This document shows positions 60,262 through 64,000 of a stretch of 64,000 bases of DNA, one piece after another. Below the pieces are notes generated by a model. That model ran no database searches, was not told where the DNA came from, and was given only the letters and a program-made list of their open reading frames with translations. Positions within the stretch are counted from its first letter, which is position 1; each line of letters starts with the position of its first letter. Origin of the DNA: HGM04593 sp045647885. Lineage in GTDB: Bacteria > Bacteroidota > Bacteroidia > Bacteroidales > Bacteroidaceae. Both the position numbers and the translations under genes were made by a program. The stretch spans positions 62,001-126,000 of the forward strand of contig JAZRMX010000022.1 of assembly GCA_045647885.1 (NCBI GenBank), in the 5' to 3' direction.

Positions 60262-61260
60262 TTATTTAAATGCGTCAGTAAGTAATTTAATCTCTATAAT
60301 GGGTGAAATACCCTCGTACAATATGTTGTAAACTGCGTCGATGATGGGGGTGTTTACGCGATAGTGCTCATTGATCTCCTTTATACATTTTGCACCGTAG
60401 TAACCCTCGGCAATCATCTCCATCTCTATTTGTGCGCTCTTCACGGAGTAACCTTTTCCTATCATTGTACCGAACACACGGTTACGGCTGAAGTTTGAAT
60501 AACCGGTTACCAAGAGGTCGCCAAGATAGACCGAATCCATAATGGTGCGCTCGATGGGGTGTATTACGTTGATGAAACGGTTCATCTCAATAACGGCGTT
60601 CGACATAAGCACAGCCTGGAAGTTGTCGCCATATTTGAGTCCGCTGCATATACCGGCTGCAATGGCGTAGATGTTCTTGAGTACCGAGCCGTACTCGATA
60701 CCTACAACGTCGTCGCTTACAGAGGTCTTGATGAAGCTGTTTGAGAGTTTCTGTGCGAACTGTTTTGCGTGGTCGATGCTTGAACAGCCTACAGTGAGGT
60801 AAGAAAGGCGTTCGAGAGCAACCTCCTCGGCGTGGCAGGGGCCAGCGATGGCAGCAATATTCTCGTAGGGTACCTTATAGGCTTTGTGGAAGTACTCCGA
60901 TATTATAAGGTTTTCGTCGGGAACAATACCTTTGATGGCGTTCACGATGAACTTGTCCTCAAGGCTGGTCTTAAGCTTTTTGAGGTGGTTCTTTAAGTAA
61001 GGCGAAGGGGTTACGAACACCAGAATATCCGACTCTTTGACAATTTTGTTTATGTCAGAAGAGAAGTTTATTCTGTTTGTATCGAATTTCACCGATGACA
61101 AGTATGCGGGGTTGTGACCGAGGCGTTTGAAATCCTCGATACGGTCGTCGCGTCTTATGTACCAGTTGATGCTTTCTACATTGCTCAACAATACTTTGGC
61201 TATGGCGGTAGCCCAGCTTCCGCCACCCATTATTGCTACGGTGGAATTAGTAAGGTCCAT
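60262..61260 (-). CDS. gpsA: NAD(P)-dependent glycerol-3-phosphate dehydrogenase
   Basis: A 332-residue enzyme that reduces dihydroxyacetone phosphate to sn-glycerol-3-phosphate for phospholipid synthesis. It has the dinucleotide site VAIMGGGSWATAIAKVL (~8-24), AIAGPCHAEEVALERLSYL (~139), the catalytic Lys in VGIEYGSVLKNIYAIAAGIC (~187-206), and SRNRVFGTMIGKGYSV. Length is normal. It lies 51 bases downstream of lysS and probably shares its transcript with pgi. Confidence 0.95.
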   Translation of the reverse strand: MDLTNSTVAIMGGGSWATAIAKVLLSNVESINWYIRRDDRIEDFKRLGHNPAYLSSVKFDTNRINFSSDINKIVKESDILVFVTPSPYLKNHLKKLKTSLEDKFIVNAIKGIVPDENLIISEYFHKAYKVPYENIAAIAGPCHAEEVALERLSYLTVGCSSIDHAKQFAQKLSNSFIKTSVSDDVVGIEYGSVLKNIYAIAAGICSGLKYGDNFQAVLMSNAVIEMNRFINVIHPIERTIMDSVYLGDLLVTGYSNFSRNRVFGTMIGKGYSVKSAQIEMEMIAEGYYGAKCIKEINEHYRVNTPIIDAVYNILYEGISPIIEIKLLTDAFK

Positions 61261-61311
61261 AATCTGATGTGTTTTGGTTAAATATTATTACAAACTGTTG
61301 TTACACGGCAA

Positions 61312-63039
61312 TTATCCGAGTTTGCTAATCCACTCGGTAACCTCGTTTACAGAGGGTGTTGTGTAGCCAAGTTTGAATTTCTTGTTGATACCGCCGATTT
61401 CCTGTTGTATTTTCTGGGCGTTACCGTCTTTAAGGTCACTTACAAGGTTGTAGCCTGCTTTGTGCAGAACGGGAACCCACTCTTCGGGTACGCCGATGGC
61501 TGCGAATGCTGCAACGCCGTCCTTGGGAACTTTTTTCTCGGGGCGCATCTGCGGGAAGAAGAGTACTTCCTGTATGGTTGTCTGGCCTGTCATAAGCATT
61601 GCAAGGCGGTCCATACCTATACCCATACCCGATGTGGGGGGCATACCGTATTCGAGAGCGCGTACGAAGTCTTTGTCAATGAACATAGCCTCGTCGTCGC
61701 CCTTCTCGCTCAAACGTAACTGCTCCTGGAAACGCTCAGCCTGGTCGATGGGGTCGTTGAGCTCGCTGTATGCGTTGCAGAGCTCTTTACCGTTTACCAT
61801 AAGCTCGAAACGCTCGGTAAGGTCGGGGTTGCTGCGGTGACGCTTGCAGAGGGGTGACATTTCAATGGGGTAGTCGGTGATGAAGGTGGGCTGTATGTAG
61901 TTACCTTCGCAGAACTCGCCGAAGATTTCGTCGATAAGTTTTCCTTTACCCATTGTATCGTCTATCTCCATCTTGAGTTCCTTGCAGATTGCGAAGATTT
62001 CCTCCTCGCTCTTGCCGTTGAGGTCGTAACCGGTGAACTCCTTGATAGAGTCGAGCATTGTAACGCGACGGAAAGGTGCCTTGAAGCTGATGATGTTCTC
62101 GCCAACCTTTACGTCGGTTGTACCGTTTACATCGAGAGCTATCTTTTCGAGCATATTCTCGGTGAAGGTCATCATCCAGTTGTAGTCTTTATAGGCTACA
62201 TAAATCTCCATACAGGTAAACTCGGGGTTGTGTGTACGGTCCATACCCTCGTTGCGGTAGTTCTTTGAGAACTCGTAAACACCCTCGAATCCACCCACGA
62301 TAAGGCGTTTGAGGTAGAGCTCGTTGGCAATACGCAGGTAGAGGGGAATGTCGAGTGCGTTGTGGTGTGTGATGAAGGGGCGTGCAGCGGCTCCACCAGG
62401 AATAGACTGCAATACAGGGGTTTCAACCTCCATATATCCCTTGTTGTTGAAATATTCGCGCATAGAGCTGTATATCTTGTTGCGCTTGATGAAAATCTCT
62501 TTCACACCTTCGTTTACTGCCAAGTCTACATAGCGCTGGCGGTAACGCAATTCGGGGTCTTCGAATTTGTCGTATGCCACACCGTCCTTGTATTTTACGA
62601 TGGGAAGGGGGCGTATGCTCTTTGAAAGTATGGTGAGCTCTTTAGCGTGTACGGTAATCTCGCCTGTCTGTGTGCGGAAGACGAATCCTTTGATACCTAC
62701 AAAGTCGCCAATGTCGAGAAGGCGTTTGAAGAGGGTGTTGTAACCGTCTTTGTTCTCACCGGGGCAGATATCATCGCGTGTGATGTATACCTGTATGCGG
62801 CCTTTTGAGTCCTGCAACTCTATGAATGAGGCTTTTCCCATTACACGGCGGCTCATCATACGGCCGGCGATGCACACTTCGCGTGCTTCGTCCTCGTCTT
62901 TGAACTCCTCTATTATATCAACAGAGAAAGCGTTAGTGGGGTACTCGGCTGCGGGGTAGGGCTCAATACCCATATTGCGCAACTCGGCAAGTGCTTCGCG
63001 GCGTACTATTTCCTGTTCGCTTAATTCTAGAATGTTCAT
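61312..63039 (-). CDS. lysS: Lysyl-tRNA synthetase, class II, with C-terminal extension
   Basis: A 575-residue synthetase. The OB-fold anticodon domain covers ~50-160. The class II core has motif 2 in FSKNYRNEGMDRTHNPEFTC (~256-275) and motif 3 in SGMGIGMDRLAMLMTGQ (~475). E. coli LysS ends near residue 505. Here about 70 further residues follow (from VPKDGVAAFAAIGVPEEWVP), resembling a helix-hairpin-helix-like tail that is common in Bacteroidetes LysS and whose role is not established. Confidence 0.96.
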   Translation of the reverse strand: MNILELSEQEIVRREALAELRNMGIEPYPAAEYPTNAFSVDIIEEFKDEDEAREVCIAGRMMSRRVMGKASFIELQDSKGRIQVYITRDDICPGENKDGYNTLFKRLLDIGDFVGIKGFVFRTQTGEITVHAKELTILSKSIRPLPIVKYKDGVAYDKFEDPELRYRQRYVDLAVNEGVKEIFIKRNKIYSSMREYFNNKGYMEVETPVLQSIPGGAAARPFITHHNALDIPLYLRIANELYLKRLIVGGFEGVYEFSKNYRNEGMDRTHNPEFTCMEIYVAYKDYNWMMTFTENMLEKIALDVNGTTDVKVGENIISFKAPFRRVTMLDSIKEFTGYDLNGKSEEEIFAICKELKMEIDDTMGKGKLIDEIFGEFCEGNYIQPTFITDYPIEMSPLCKRHRSNPDLTERFELMVNGKELCNAYSELNDPIDQAERFQEQLRLSEKGDDEAMFIDKDFVRALEYGMPPTSGMGIGMDRLAMLMTGQTTIQEVLFFPQMRPEKKVPKDGVAAFAAIGVPEEWVPVLHKAGYNLVSDLKDGNAQKIQQEIGGINKKFKLGYTTPSVNEVTEWISKLG

Positions 63040-63076
63040 TGTATGGTGTTTTATTTATTCTTTATTATAATATGTA

Positions 63077-63958
63077 TTATTCAAACTCGTAGCTGTTGGA
63101 GCCAATCATCACTCCGTCGGCAAAAATGTAAAGGCGGTATGTGCCGGGTTGCAGGAATTCTTCAATGTCCCAGTACATGGTTACCTGCTGCTCTTCGCCG
63201 GTGTACTCTATCTCTTTCTTTATGGAGTAGCCAATTTCGCGGTTCTCATAAGTGAATGTGTTGTTGAGACTCTTTGTGAGTACCTCCTGCGAGGGTTGCA
63301 GAATGCGCGCATACACTGTTTTGTTACCGGTGGAGGCGGTTATGTTTTTGGTTATGGTAAAGCTTATCTCGAATTGTTTTGCACGTTTCAGCCTGTTTAC
63401 CTCCTTGCCGCTCTTTTTAATGGTTCTCATTTTTATTCCCATAGCATCGAGTTGCGAAGCGAGGTTTACTATTTCGGACAGTTCCTCTTTTGCGCTCGAC
63501 AGGGCGGTGATGGTTTTTGATGCTTCGCGATATTTCTCGTTGACACGCTTGTTCTCCTTCTTGAGGTCTTCGTTAATGGCGTTAAGCGAGTCTATTTGAA
63601 TGATATAGCTACGTAGCACCGCACGCACGGTCTTGAGCTCTTTCTTCAGACGTGTGATTTCGGCTGCATTCTCCGATTTCGTCTGTTTCAGCTCTTCGAG
63701 CAACTGCTGTGTGCGCAGTTTCTCCTGCTCAAGCTTTATCTGCAACGAGTCGTTGGTGATGCGTACCTTCAGTTCGTCGTACTGGAGAGCGAAACTCGAG
63801 TATTCACTCTCGAGTTCCTCTTTCTCAATAGCGAAGAGTTCCTGCATCTGTGTGTTCTGCTGCTTGCTTTGCACAAGTAACAGGCCGAGGGCGACTGCTG
63901 TTGCTATGAGCACGCCGACAATCGTTATCAGAACAATTTTTTGACGCTTGTTCTCCAT
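63077..63958 (-). CDS. Membrane-anchored coiled-coil protein, unknown function
   Basis: A 293-residue protein. One N-terminal membrane helix (IVLITIVGVLIATAVALGLL) is followed by a long coiled coil, about residues 35-170 (QEKLRTQQLLEELKQTKSEN, LKKELKTVRAVLRSYIIQ). A C-terminal beta-rich domain covers about 185-293 (FEISFTITKNITASTGNKTV, TMYWDIEEFLQPGTYRLYIF). It should project into the periplasm from the inner membrane. I know similar Bacteroidales proteins only as hypotheticals. It starts 9 bases after the end of a further gene that leaves the window. Confidence 0.75.
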   Translation of the reverse strand: MENKRQKIVLITIVGVLIATAVALGLLLVQSKQQNTQMQELFAIEKEELESEYSSFALQYDELKVRITNDSLQIKLEQEKLRTQQLLEELKQTKSENAAEITRLKKELKTVRAVLRSYIIQIDSLNAINEDLKKENKRVNEKYREASKTITALSSAKEELSEIVNLASQLDAMGIKMRTIKKSGKEVNRLKRAKQFEISFTITKNITASTGNKTVYARILQPSQEVLTKSLNNTFTYENREIGYSIKKEIEYTGEEQQVTMYWDIEEFLQPGTYRLYIFADGVMIGSNSYEFE

Positions 63959-63967
63959 AATTTATCT

Positions 63968-64000
63968 TTATTTTGAGAGTTTCTGTATGCTTTCCTTGAG
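63968..64000 (-). CDS. C-terminal end of an upstream gene, cut by window edge
   Basis: On the minus strand an open frame from the window edge gives LKESIQKLSK and a TAA at 63970-63968, 9 bases before the start of the coiled-coil gene. The spacing and direction suit the end of a co-transcribed gene. Ten residues are too few to identify it. Confidence 0.4.
   Translation of the reverse strand, partial: LKESIQKLSK

Noticed and set aside
1..64000. Prophage, insertion sequence, conjugative element or defence island
   Set aside because: No transposase, integrase, phage structural, relaxase, restriction or toxin-antitoxin genes were recognised on either strand. Gene order and codon use look uniform.

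Overview
The window is chromosomal DNA of a Bacteroidales bacterium, most likely a Bacteroides/Prevotella-like gut anaerobe. Three things point there. Many genes are preceded by the Bacteroidetes -7 promoter box TAnnTTTG (or TAnnTTCG), in several cases with a TTG/TTTG box about 19-21 bp upstream. The gene content is typical of the order: an Omr1-PnuT-thiamine pyrophosphokinase operon, a FeoA-FeoB fusion, class II aldolase, PPDK, an ftsK-lolA-like-trxB cluster, a DUF2027-Smr protein, type B L31 and a BspA-type leucine-rich repeat protein. Protein lengths also fit, for example 424-residue SerRS and 575-residue LysRS. I see no prophage, insertion sequence, CRISPR array, rRNA operon or integrated element. 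It looks like ordinary core and metabolic chromosome.

Layout. 1-3.6 kb: thiamine uptake operon on the minus strand, behind a clear promoter and a TPP riboswitch. 3.7-5.1 kb: YihY/BrkB-type membrane protein. 5.3-7.3 kb: groES-groEL, with two inverted repeats upstream and a strong terminator downstream. 7.3-8.3 kb: a NUDIX hydrolase, then tRNA-Ser(GCU) and two identical tRNA-Glu(CUC) genes. 8.3-12.0 kb: iron operon feoAB - hemerythrin-like protein - LuxR-type regulator with a degenerate receiver. 12.3-12.8 kb: a small secreted Pro/Gln-rich repeat protein. 12.9-18.8 kb: sialic acid catabolic operon (DUF5009 acyltransferase-like protein, neuraminate lyase, AGE-type epimerase, and a fusion of a NanM-like mutarotase with a sodium:solute symporter). 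18.9-21.5 kb: trmO, a WYL regulator, a GIY-YIG-like protein and a 54-residue small protein. 21.5-24.3 kb: ppdK.

24.5-31.1 kb: RNA modification and housekeeping genes (RlmD/TrmA-type methyltransferase, RluA-type pseudouridine synthase, secreted endonuclease, L31, RlmI-type methyltransferase, RNase D-like exonuclease). 31.2-36.5 kb: ftsK, lolA-like, trxB and manA. 36.6-41.2 kb: rplU-rpmA, serS and a fused NfnAB oxidoreductase. 41.2-45.3 kb: a MATE transporter and a YtrA-type regulator/ABC transporter operon. 45.3-49.6 kb: udk, a lytic transglycosylase and a Dna2-like nuclease-helicase. 49.8-53.7 kb: fba, queA, a BspA-like LRR protein and a small lipoprotein. 53.7-54.15 kb: a gene-free stretch with a promoter-like box, hairpins and a strong internal terminator, the best candidate here for a non-coding RNA or attenuated leader. 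54.1-57.3 kb: an orphan protein, a DUF2027-Smr protein, comF, recX and a small membrane protein. 57.3-64.0 kb: prmC, a HAD phosphatase, pgi, gpsA, lysS and a coiled-coil membrane protein, all on the minus strand.

Most of the window is well-known biology. The items I would look at again are the 53.84-54.02 kb transcript candidate, a second possible small RNA near 12.24-12.34 kb, the paired inverted repeats in front of groESL, the degenerate receiver and cysteine-less ScdA-like domain in the iron operon, the mutarotase-symporter fusion, an insertion of about 24 residues in ribosomal protein L21, and the duplicated tRNA-Glu(CUC) genes in a genome that appears to favour GAG codons. I did not find a convincing entirely new multi-gene system.
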